Position numbers and translations under genes: made by a program. A model generated the notes under the pieces. The model was not told where the DNA came from. It worked only from the letters and a program-made list of their open reading frames with translations, and ran no database searches. Of a DNA stretch of 64,000 nt, positions 20,700-29,455 are shown piece by piece. Origin of the DNA: Craterostigma plantagineum (taxonomy: Eukaryota > Streptophyta > Magnoliopsida > Lamiales > Linderniaceae); the NCBI GenBank assembly GCA_027422505.1, contig JAPQWV010000005.1, forward strand, positions 13,955,501-14,019,500, given 5' to 3'. Position 1 is the first letter of the stretch. Each line of letters opens with the position of its first letter.

Positions 20700-20835
20700 T
20701 TCTCTTCATGGACGTGGCGACTTTACTTCGTTTGTGCTAAGGTAGCTGTCCTCCTGGCATAACAGTTATCTTTGGTAGGGGAAATGGCGATGGATGATCC
20801 GAGGACCGCAATGTCGAACCTACTGATGTATGCGC
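20700..20835 (-). pseudogene. Tat-2 gag middle fragment, LINE-1-proximal side
   Basis: The - strand reads RAYISRFDIAVL, a variant of the L-R-x-Y-I-x-R-F motif of gypsy gag. It joins, across LINE-1 and its 15-bp duplication, to the upstream gag sequence at 27586-27690. A gag frame split by LINE-1 shows the insertion target clearly. Confidence 0.6.
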
Positions 20836-20850
20836 GGGGTCCCCGTTCTC
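20836..20850. repeat. Target-site duplication of LINE-1, left copy
   Basis: GGGGTCCCCGTTCTC here is repeated exactly at 27571-27585 on the other side of the LINE. This is a 15-bp duplication, within the usual L1 range. Confidence 0.95.
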
Positions 20851-20858
20851 TTTTTTTT

Positions 20859-21630
20859 GGGAAACGTTCACTAAAAATAAAGAAACAGGAGTACAAGGAA
20901 GCGTACATGATAACGCTCAGTACGCGACAAGCGGAAATGAAAAAAACGACCTGACAGCACGTCGACAGGACCGACGCTGCCCAAACACCCACTGGGTCCC
21001 TATAAGACCCAGGCCAAAAACAACAACGAGAAACAACACCGAGACACCAGGTCACTAAGAAACAAGGATCAGTATCTCATGCTGAGGCAGCGGGGTGTAC
21101 AAATCCATAAACCATCAACTGGATCCTGGCACCAGGTGAAGTGCCAGCAGGGCAGTCGGGTGACGTGAAGGCGAGGCGCAAAGCGCACAGCCGAGGAAGC
21201 TCAGAGAGACATCGAAAGCTAACGGACATGGAGGGGGAGTCCGTACGTCAGGTCGAGTCAGGGCAGCAACTAGGTGCCCACTCCTGTTTCTTTTCCAGTC
21301 CGAGCACGAGACCTCCACGAAAGGATCCACCACCGACACCAGGAGGGGTCCGTCGTCTTTCCCCACACCGCGACAGCCCGAGCCTGCGCAAAACAAGACA
21401 ACAGAAAGACAGAAAGACAGCGACGAGAGAGAAAGAGCAACATAAGGGCGCATGGGATGGAAAACACAGGAAAAGAGGACTGCCCAAGGATCCATAAGAG
21501 AAGCCCTGAACGTCCCAACAAACCGCCAAGCCAGCAATGAGAGCGAGCGATGAAAAAACCTGTGAATCAAAAGACAAAAACAACCAAGCAACACCAAGCA
21601 AACCAGGCGGAAGATACAGAAGCACAAGAA
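20859..21630 (-). other. LINE-1 3' region after ORF2
   Basis: This 770-base stretch has no convincing protein despite several open frames on both strands. It includes the GGTGCCAGGATCC and ACTCCTGTTTCTTT blocks shared with LINE-3, so it is the conserved 3' untranslated region of this LINE subfamily. LINE-2 has only about 130 bases here, so the two full-length LINEs differ most at the 3' end. Confidence 0.75.
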
Positions 21631-24600
21631 TTACCAAGCAATCCGCCACACCCTCTTGAGGGCACAGCATTGTAACTCATACTTAGAAGGTAGGGTAGCA
21701 AGGCGTAAACAAAGTAAGGATTCAACATCGGCAACAATGTGACCTGGCTGGCGTAGCCTACCCTCGTGCCATCGTCTGTTCCGCTCCATCCATAAATGAT
21801 ACACCAAAGAGGTCAGCCCATGTCTCGGGCCCAGCTGAGCTAAGTGTTTTCCCCGCCATCGTCGAGCCGCCCACCTGATACCTGCGTGCCAATCACCGAC
21901 CGGCCATCCCATGCGTAGTTTCCGACAAAGAAGCTGGAGGCAGCGTCTGGAGAAAGGACAGTCAAAGAACAAGTGTCTGATCGTCTCCACCTCCTGAGTG
22001 TCGCAAAGGAGACACGTAGGGCAACCCGCCTTAGCTGCAATCCAAGGTTTGTCCCTAGTGGCCAGTCTATCTCTAATAGCGAGCCACAAGATGACCTCGT
22101 GTATAGGAATGGCAAGAGGACCACCAAAGAGGGAGAACCAGGGAACCTTAGGCCGCCTCATACGTATATTCTCCCTTGCCGAGCGGGTAGAGAAAATACC
22201 ATTCTGTGACGCAGTCCAAATAATCCTATCATCCTCATTAGGTCGGACCTGTGGCAGCAAAGCTTCGAAGTCCAGATATTCCGTAGAGGTACGCGTGGGC
22301 CAGCACCAACCCTCTTCACTAATTACTTTGCTAAGCATGGAGTCAAGAGGCAGCCCCATTATTATAGGGCCACGGGGGTAACGATCAATCATGGGACCTG
22401 GGAGGAGCCACGGGTCGGTCCATATTCTGATAGAGGTTCCATTCCCAATGCTGAACTGGATAAGAGGTCTGATCTGGTCACGTAACTTCAAGATCTTCCT
22501 CCAAATCCACGACGTGCGAGTCGAAGGTCTAACGGTCCACAGCGAAGTATTATGGAGACGCGTCTGCCGGATCCAAGAAGCCCAAAGCGAAGAGTCCTCT
22601 CTGTTGAGGAGATTCCAAAGAAGTCTTAGCAGGAGGGCTTTGTTGTCTGTCTCTATAGACCGAATACCCAGGCCCCCTTCGTCCTTAGGGAGGCAAACAT
22701 CAACCCAAGCCACTTTAGCTGAGGAGCCGTTCCAAAGAAAGTCTCGCAGTTTCGCCTCAATGCTCTTGACAACACCTTTGGGGAGGAGAAATACGCTCGC
22801 CCAGTAAGTATGAAACCCAAGGAGGACGGACTTAATAAGCTGCACCCGGCCCGCGTAAGATAAGGAAAGGTTAGTCCAAGATCCCAGGCGTCGGTCAATG
22901 CTACTGAGTAAGGGGGCACAGTCGGCGATCTTGAGTCTCGAGGTGATGAGAGGGACCCCAAGGTAACGAACTGGGAGTGAGCCGAGAGGGATCCCCGTGA
23001 CCATGTGGAGCTGGTGCTTGAGGCGGTCGGCCCGCTTAGAGATGAACATTTCGCTTTTATTTAGATTGGCCTGCAGGCCTGACAACGTAGCGAAATGGTC
23101 CAGACAACCTTTGAATGTAGACACCGACTCAGAATCAGCCTGAGAGAAGAGCAGGATGTCATCCGCAAAGGAGATCATAAATAACTTAGTGGTCTCGCAT
23201 TTCCAGTGGTATCGGAAGTTGATGTTGCGTCGGATGCCATCTGTGATTATGCCATGTAAGACCTCCATCACTAGTGTGAAAAGGTACGGTGATATAGGAT
23301 CACCCTGACGGAGACCGCGACGACCCTGAAAGAAGCCTTCAGGCCTGCCATTAATGTTAATCGAGTAATGAGGAGAAGTGATACAGGCTCGAATCCATCC
23401 CACAAACGTACGATGAAAATTGAGAGCCTCCAACGTTCCAAGTATAAAGTCCCATTCAACCCGGTCGTAGGCCTTAGCAATATCAACCTTGATGGCCACC
23501 CTTTCAGGTAATCCCATACTATTATACCCGTGGCAGATTTCTTGGGCAAGGAGGATATTATCCGAAATGCGCCGGCCGGGGATAAAAGCCGTTTGCGTCC
23601 GGTGCACAAGACGTCCAAGGTAGCCCTTTAAGCGATTAGCGATGATCTTGGAAATGATTTTGTATATCACGTTGCAGCAAGATATAGGCCTGAAGTCCTT
23701 GGCAAATCGCGGGCTGTCACTCTTGGGGATTAGCGTAATAAGCGTCGAATTCAGCTCCCTAAGGAGAAGTCCCGTTCTGAAGAAATCCTTGATGGCATAG
23801 GTGATTTCAGTCCCAACCGTGGTCCAAGCGTGTTTGAAAAACGCGGCAGAGAATCCATCTGGGCCAGGGGATTTGTTGTCCCCCATGGAAAAGAGTGCCT
23901 TCTTGACCTCGTTATCGCTCACCGGTTGAATCATCGAAGCAGCCTCTTCGGTATTCAATTTTCTTTCCAGAAAAGGCGCAATCGTAGCGGCTGAAATAGG
24001 AGTAGTACGAATAGATTGGCCGAGAAGATCCATGTAGTAGCGTAATAGTTCGGCTCGAACCCTCGTGTCGCCCTCGAAAGTCTCCCCGGCCTCGTTTTCC
24101 ATGTAGAAAATTCTGTTGATGGCGCGTCGCGTAGTTACTTTCTTGAAAAAGAAGGAGGTGCACTGGTCCCCATCCTTAAGCCACGCCACTTTAGCGCGTT
24201 GGGTAAGTGCTTGATGCTCCATATCCACAGCTTTGGCATAGGCGAACCGGCAGCGTTTCTCCAGGAGGGGAAGATTTGGCTCTAGGGGGTGTTCTATTGC
24301 CATGTCTTGGACGATATCCAGAAATCTTTTGGCTTCGAGGGTGTTCTGGTTCAAGTTTCATTTTTCCCTACGAAGTCTCTTCATGACTAATTTGACGCCT
24401 TTAAGCTTCTTTACAACTGCGAACATAGGGCAGCCATCCACATGAGTACTCCAAGAATCGTCCACCAACTTTGTGAAGCGAGGATCTTTAGTCAGGAAAT
24501 TATCAAATCTGAAGATGGTTCCCATAGCCCTTGGAGGATGATTAGCCTCCAATATGAGTGGAGAGTGATCAGACGTAAAAGGAAGCGCGCAACGGTAGGT

Positions 24601-25242
24601 GAGGTCGCCGAAGCGGGCAAACCAAGCGGGGTTTCCCATCATTCTATCCAACTTACGCCAGATGGCCGCCGTGCCGCTTTGTTGGTTATACCACGTAAAG
24701 GTTGAACCCACTCGTGGAAGATTAATAAGGTCAGACGAGGTGAAGCAAGCTGCCATGTCGGGGCAGCCGCCCCCTAAAGCGCCTCCACGGGCCTCCGAGT
24801 TATCCAAGATCGCATTAAAATCCCCCATAACGACCCACGGGGAATTCACCCGAGACTGAGAAGTCACAACAAGGTCAGCCCAAAGACTGCAGCGATCCGC
24901 CCGTGCATTGAGGCCATAGATGAACGAGATATAGAATACCTGCCTGTCTTCCAATTTGAGGATTTTACAATGAATAGCCTGGTTGGTATAAGCCTCGATA
25001 GTCACCGTCACAGCGCTACTGTCCCATCCAATCCAAATGCGAGAGGCCGGTCCATTATTATACTCATAGAACCAATTCCAATTATTAATCGACTGAGTTA
25101 CTGAAGAAGCGTTCTGCTCCGAAACCCTTGTTTCAAGAAGACCCATAATTTTCAGATTGTTTTTTCCCACCAACTCCTTTATCGCCCATCTGTGGTCTAT
25201 CCTGTTCAGACCACGAGTATTCCAAACGGCCGTAGGGATCAT
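21631..25242 (-). pseudogene. LINE-1 ORF2: endonuclease-reverse transcriptase with one stop
   Basis: ORF2 encodes the enzyme for target-primed reverse transcription. The N-terminal AP-type endonuclease (codons about 1-230) shows MIPTAVWNTRGLNR, GLLETRVS, VVMGDFNAIL and a C-terminal SDHSPLIL. The RT domain shows FRPISCCNVIYKIISKIIAN, TAFIPGRRISDNILLAQEI, KAYDRVEWDFI, GLRQGDPISPYLF and the catalytic FADD box at 23158-23169. A zinc-binding RT-associated domain (C-x2-C near CPTCLLCDTQEVETIRHLFF) precedes the end. A single TGA at 24358-24360 replaces a Gly codon found at this place in LINE-2 (KGDL versus K-stop-NL). Everything else is open for about 1200 codons. The preferred start is the ATG at 25240-25242, overlapping the ORF1 stop as ATGA; an upstream in-frame ATG exists at 25249-25251. 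Confidence 0.9.
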
Positions 25243-27293
25243 GAGGAGCATGTTAGAAGGGCTGCTGTAGGACCCTCAGTCGTGTAGTGTTCCCACTCGA
25301 TCTCCGCAAGCGCCGCGAAGGGATTTCGGTCAGGTGTAACTAAACTGTTATCAGCAGTACTTGTCCCCCCCGCCTCAGTAGAGTGTCGTGCCATCTTAGG
25401 GGGCTCTTGGTGTTTGCGGCTTTCCCGACCATTGGTGGCTAGATTGGTATAGGCGTTGGGCACCGCAAGCACCGCTTTGCCTTTGTCCTTACTCGTCAGA
25501 TGACGCCATTCATGTCGGTTCTGTGCTCCTTTAGTTACTACCTTCGTTGAAGTGGGTTGAGAGCTGGCCCTTTGTTGGCCTTGCGTCCTTTGCTGCTCGG
25601 TGCCACGTGTGTTTGCCGCCTTTGTTGAATTGGGTTGAGACCTAGCCGGTTGGGGCGTGTTTTTGGGGCAGTTTCGGCTTCCATGGTTCCAAGTGTTGCA
25701 CACCTCACATTTGCTAGGCTTCCACTCATACTCAACATGAATGGGGATTATGTTGGTTTGTCCACCCTCATTGGTAGGGACCCTCGCGTTGAATAGCTCG
25801 ACAAAAGGTTCCTCCAATGTTTTTTCGACGCAAACCCTAGCATATTCGAGTCTCTCCGCAGTAGCTGTCATAGCGTCCGCAAAAAGAGGCTTTCCTATTA
25901 CGCTAGCCACAATGCCCAGCCCTTCTTGGGTCCATAGCTCCGTTGGAACGTTACGTAATCTGATCCAGAGTGGGACAGCTTTGTGATGTTTCCTCTCGAA
26001 CGACATACCAACCCTCCACGTTTCGAGGAAGAGGGGTTGCCCCTGCATAATCCAAGGGCCTCCTTCCAATACCGCCATTAAGTCTCCAGCCGTCTTGAAT
26101 CTGAATTTGAAGAATCCATTGATCGTGGCTCGAACCTCGGCAATGTTTGGCCACATAGTGCGAGCAAAGCGCTCGACATGAGGGAAATACGGTCTTTTTC
26201 CAAGAAAATAGCCAACAAGTGTATGATCCCATCTAGCCGTCCCTCTTTTGACCACTTCCCAAGGAAGGCACGCCTCAGCTTTGCCATTGATTATCGAAGG
26301 CGCCGTGTATGATAGATTGAGACGCTTCACGGGTGGTCGTCGTGGATCACTACGGTTGACGAGGGCGCCTTGGACTACAGCTTTAAAGGAGGTACTCGAC
26401 GCCGTAGCCTCCGAGGGGAGACGTGAGCTAGCCAATCTGCCACTCATGCCCTTGTCATTGTGTGGCGGTGATTGCCCCGTGATCGGCCCTACGCCACCAG
26501 CCGGTGTAGTTGAGGGCCGGTGGTTAGGGAAACGGCGATCATTACTAGGGGTTAAAGGCTGCTCGTTATCCGAAGCATCTTCGATCAGCGGGGTAGTATA
26601 TTCGGGCCCCGTCAGCGGGGAAGCATTCTCATCCTGTCGTGTACCCCTTTGAGAGCCGTTAGGGTTAGTATGGGAATACCGAACTGTCGCTCTTTCCATT
26701 TCTGTCACCGCCGCCTCTTGTTGGCTTCCTCCGATAGGGTTGGTGGTAGCGTTAGTATTAGAGCTCAGGTGCATAATGTCATGACTGGTAAGTGCGCCAG
26801 CCGCCGAATGAGTCGGCCCAATGCTTGAAACCCTAGGCCCGTTCACAAGCGTCATAGAAGGCGATGGGACACGTTGCAGAATCCTATGGTTCTGGGTAGT
26901 TTCCTGAGCCGTCATAGCCCCTTCAGGCGGTGTAAAGCCCTCCTCCTCGATGGGCGGCAAGTGATGCGTCGTGGGTGGTGGAGTTCCGCGGCGTAACGGA
27001 GGGCGACGCTCAAATATCGGGTCTCGGACCGGCACGATGTGGCTAGTGGAGCGTTTCTTCCGACGGTTGTGTAGGGGCGGTGCCCGTTGTTCAGTGTTTT
27101 CAACCACGGCCGCGGTAAGAGTGATCGGCAGCCTATCAGAATCGGCCTCGCTCACGTTACTCTGCGGATATCTGACGCGGCTAACGAAGTCTTCGAAGGC
27201 CGCCACATCAAAACGATCTTCAAAATCAGAGATGTTACGCCGTAACTGTTCATAGTCCGGCAAGGGCACAAGAAAGTCCAGCTCATCCATCAA
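25239..27293 (-). CDS. LINE-1 ORF1: DUF4283 and CCHC zinc-knuckle RNA-binding protein
   Basis: ORF1 of plant L1 elements is an RNA-binding, gag-like protein of the retrotransposition particle. The 684-residue frame is uninterrupted. The N-terminal 300 residues are Pro/Ser/Thr-rich and likely disordered. The middle (about 345-520) is a DUF4283 domain: WDHTLVGYFLGKRPYFPHVE, FFKFRFKTAGDLMAVLEGGP, PLWIRLRNVPTELWTQEGL. A CCHC knuckle follows (CEVCNTWNHGSRNC, about 535-550). The C-terminus is polar. The start at 27291-27293 (MMDELDFLVPLP) is the first ATG. The stop TGA overlaps the ORF2 ATG. Length is close to LINE-2 ORF1 (664 residues). Confidence 0.92.
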   Translation of the reverse strand: MMDELDFLVPLPDYEQLRRNISDFEDRFDVAAFEDFVSRVRYPQSNVSEADSDRLPITLTAAVVENTEQRAPPLHNRRKKRSTSHIVPVRDPIFERRPPLRRGTPPPTTHHLPPIEEEGFTPPEGAMTAQETTQNHRILQRVPSPSMTLVNGPRVSSIGPTHSAAGALTSHDIMHLSSNTNATTNPIGGSQQEAAVTEMERATVRYSHTNPNGSQRGTRQDENASPLTGPEYTTPLIEDASDNEQPLTPSNDRRFPNHRPSTTPAGGVGPITGQSPPHNDKGMSGRLASSRLPSEATASSTSFKAVVQGALVNRSDPRRPPVKRLNLSYTAPSIINGKAEACLPWEVVKRGTARWDHTLVGYFLGKRPYFPHVERFARTMWPNIAEVRATINGFFKFRFKTAGDLMAVLEGGPWIMQGQPLFLETWRVGMSFERKHHKAVPLWIRLRNVPTELWTQEGLGIVASVIGKPLFADAMTATAERLEYARVCVEKTLEEPFVELFNARVPTNEGGQTNIIPIHVEYEWKPSKCEVCNTWNHGSRNCPKNTPQPARSQPNSTKAANTRGTEQQRTQGQQRASSQPTSTKVVTKGAQNRHEWRHLTSKDKGKAVLAVPNAYTNLATNGRESRKHQEPPKMARHSTEAGGTSTADNSLVTPDRNPFAALAEIEWEHYTTEGPTAALLTCSS

Positions 27294-27570
27294 GTGCAGC
27301 TGGAGGATCGAAACGCAGGAGGAAGACGATGGGAGCTGAAGAGTCGCGTTAGGGTTTAGGGGAAGAAGACACGGTGTAGGTGAACGGTCACAGCCCTCCC
27401 ATCGCCGTCTGATCCCGGCGGTGGAAGGCGAGGGTGAGTAAATGTCCGGTCAGCAGTGGCGGGGTCGTCGTCGGCGGCGAACAGGTGAAACGGCGGTCGG
27501 TGAAGGTGTTTGAAATTTACGTTTGTGTTAGTGTGTGTAAATCGCACGCAGTGTAGGTGTGTTTACGATG
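27294..27570 (-). promoter_or_regulatory. LINE-1 5' leader with internal promoter region
   Basis: The leader is 277 bp of GC-rich sequence up to the 5' end. It must carry the internal promoter if the element is transcribed; no clear promoter motif was seen. The first 50 bases contain a short inverted repeat around CGATTTA that is also present at the LINE-2 5' end. Confidence 0.55.
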
Positions 27571-27585
27571 GGGGTCCCCGTTCTC
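27571..27585. repeat. Target-site duplication of LINE-1, right copy
   Basis: GGGGTCCCCGTTCTC, identical to 20836-20850. Confidence 0.95.
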
Positions 27586-27690
27586 CCTCTACTTCATCAT
27601 ATTATTTTCGGGTTATCTTTTTGAGCCAGCGAATTTGTGTAACGAGCACGATATGGAGTTCCCTCGAATGACCGAATGGAATTTGGAACT
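27586..27690 (-). pseudogene. Tat-2 gag fragment upstream of LINE-1
   Basis: On the - strand it reads VTQIRWLKKITRK, a stop, then YDEVEGERGPRAYISRFD when joined across LINE-1. This matches the shape of gypsy gag (F-x-x-x-F ... L-R-x-Y-I-x-R-F). Upstream of this point gag is no longer recognisable. Confidence 0.55.
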
Positions 27691-27729
27691 AGCTATAACA
27701 ACTTTTGAATGATCTTGACTTGTGGACGA

Positions 27730-29064
27730 AGAGGATCTTCACATAGGAGCATCTCGGATCCTTCATGGAGCTGATATAGTAGATCCCTAACAGAAGGATC
27801 GGTGTTTTGCCATCATAGTAGAGCTGGTTTGGAGGTCCCCATAAGCAAACCTTTATATGCAAACGTGGTGTGGGACTTGGAAATCCCGGACTCATGGCTC
27901 GTGTCTCTGTTTCCAGCGGAGCTGGTCATTGTAAATCACCTTCGGTGGTTTTCTTATGCCAGTGGAGAGCTAGGGTCATAGGTCCCGATCTAACAGGTGA
28001 ATCTTTCATACGTCATCATGGAGTCGAGTTGTTCATCTCGCACTTCCTTCGTTTCTGGTGCGGAGCTGGTCTCTAAAGATCCCCATTGGAGATTGAGTCT
28101 TCTCATGCCAGCGAGGAGCTGGGCTTATAGACTCCGGACGGAGAAATCGAGCCTTCGTACGTCAGTACGGAGCTGACTTTGACCTCCCGCGGATCTTCGT
28201 ACCCCAACACGAAGTTGGGCTTATGTCCCGAAACATTAGGTCGGGTCTTCAACTATCTTGTAGTTCCTGAGCGTTCGTCTCTGCAATGGTCGGAAATCAT
28301 GTCTCAGCATTCAGACGATGGCGGAGCTGTCGCGCTTTTGTCTGGAGGGAGTGGGGTCGTCTGCCTTTATACGACATAGATCCCCAGGACTCCTTGTCGA
28401 TCACCTTCAAATCATGTTCGCTACCACGGCTAGCACCCTTTTCAAGTGTTTCATCAGGATAAGCCTCTTGAACATATCCTTCAAATAACAACAATTATTA
28501 GTGCGGTGCATACATTTATCATGATAACAATAATATATAATAGGGAGTGACATTTTGGAGGGTCTGAGGTCCCGGCTAAGAACCTTATCAACGCGGGATG
28601 TCTTTCGTGGATCTTCATGTGCCCGCATGGAATTGGGCTTTTATCTCCCACTAATCTTCAAGCGTCGGTGCGGAGCTGACTTTTAGGTCCCGCAGACCTT
28701 CGTGTGCTCGCACGGAGCTGGACTCTGATCTCCCGCGGATCTTGGTACGCCAGTGCGGAGCTGGCTTTAGGTGCCGAAGAAGGAGCTTCGGGTCTTCTTG
28801 CCAGCGCGGACCTGAGCTTTTAGGTCCTGAAGGGGGAGCTTCGGGTCTTCACGCCAGCGCGGAGCTGGCTTTTAGGTCCGGAAGCGGGAGCTTCGGGTCT
28901 TCTTGCCAGCGCGGAGCTGGGCTTTTAGGTCCCCAAAAGGGGAGCTTCGGGTGTTCTCGCCAGCGCGGAGCTTGCTTTTAGGTCCCGAACGGGGAGCTTC
29001 GGGTCTTCTTGCCAGCGGGGAGCTGGGTTTTTAAGTCCCGAAGGGGGAGCTTCGGGTCTTCATC
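27730..29064. repeat. Degenerate to regular 53-bp tandem repeat array within Tat-2
   Basis: The unit is built around GCCAGCGCGGAGCTGGGC then TTTTAGGTCCCGAAG and GGGGAGCTTCGGGTCTTC. It is regular at 28747-29064, with starts at 28800, 28853, 28905, 28959 and 29011, and decays leftwards to about 27730. A foreign gag fragment (28297-28628) sits in the middle. A related GGAGCT-rich repeat is found at 18760-19010 in the 3' region of the same element. Confidence 0.8.
28297..28628 (-). pseudogene. Displaced Tat gag C-terminal fragment inside a repeat array
   Basis: On the - strand it encodes CYHDKCMHRTNNCCYLKDMF followed by KRLILMKHLKRV, matching the Tat-1 gag signature (HNEYGHHTNNCYHLKDEIE). It continues in another frame with EHDLKVIDKESWGSM, matching Tat-2 at 20280-20370. 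Tat-2 already has its own gag C-terminus left of LINE-1, so this second piece is either a duplicated segment or part of another Tat copy. Repeats on both sides suggest unequal recombination. Confidence 0.65.
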
Positions 29065-29325
29065 CTTTCCTCCTCTCGGTCAAGATGGTGCATATGGCAT
29101 TACGTCTCAGGAGCTTTAGTTGCGCTTCGACAGCTCCTGCGGGTTATAAGTCCAAACTCTTCGGCAGAAGGAGTCTTCTTCCCTCAGTTTTTTGCATTTT
29201 TTGTCTCGTCGCAGTAGAAATAAGGAGAAGAAAAGAGAAATAGAAAACGTTAAGCACAGCTTCGCACAACATAAGTAAATTTACCCATGCCTTCAACTCT
29301 GAATATTCCCACAGACTTCGCCATT
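29065..29325 (-). other. Tat-2 leader and primer-binding region
   Basis: This is noncoding. Directly inside the LTR remnant the - strand reads AATGGCGAAGTCTGTGGGAA, which resembles the TTGGCGCCGTCTGTGGGAA primer-binding region found in many Tat/Athila elements. It has diverged at several positions. This supports the - orientation and the LTR boundary at 29326. Confidence 0.6.
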
Positions 29326-29455
29326 TGATATGGGGCTAACCCAATCAAAGAAATTTTATGTGGTTCAGGAAATTTATATAGCGGTAGATAAAATATCTCA
29401 AAGTTTTGGGACGTGCGTTTATTCATAAGGGACGTGAAAGGGTGTGTTGGGGACC
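29326..29455 (-). repeat. Tat-2 5' LTR, terminal remnant
   Basis: The 130 bp match the outer end of the Tat-2 3' LTR (16204-16330) block by block: TGATATGGGGCTAACCCAATC, TTTATGTGGTT, AAATATCTCAAAGTTTTGGG, GACGTG. The match breaks at 29455, where Tekay-1 LTR sequence begins in mid-LTR. Confidence 0.85.

Larger units (their letters stand above)
20851..27570 (-). mobile_element. LINE-1: full-length plant L1-type LINE (6.7 kb)
   Basis: The element is bounded by a perfect 15-bp target duplication, with an eight-base T-run (poly(A) on the - strand) at 20851-20858. It has a 277-bp 5' leader, ORF1, ORF2 and a 780-bp 3' region. The 5' terminal motif (TGCGATTTACACAC on the - strand) is shared with LINE-2. 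The only visible coding lesion is one in-frame TGA in ORF2 at 24358-24360. It inserted into the gag of Tat-2. Confidence 0.95.
16204..29455 (-). mobile_element. Tat-2: decayed Ty3/gypsy Tat-lineage element
   Basis: Reading leftwards: 5' LTR remnant (29455-29326), primer-binding region, leader with repeats, gag, LINE-1 insertion (20851-27570), rest of gag, RT linker, RNase H, second RNase H, integrase start, tandem repeats, antisense ORF, polypurine tract and 3' LTR (16919-16204). It is inverted relative to Tat-1 and shares with it the polypurine tract, LTR end blocks, paired RNase H domains and antisense ORF. The RT catalytic core and most of integrase are deleted and many stops are present. 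Its 5' LTR is cut by the Tekay-1 junction at 29455/29456. Confidence 0.8.

Noticed and set aside
21141..21540. Basic open frames on the + strand opposite the LINE-1 3' region
   Set aside because: No homology and strong composition bias; the equivalent region in LINE-3 does not keep the frame.
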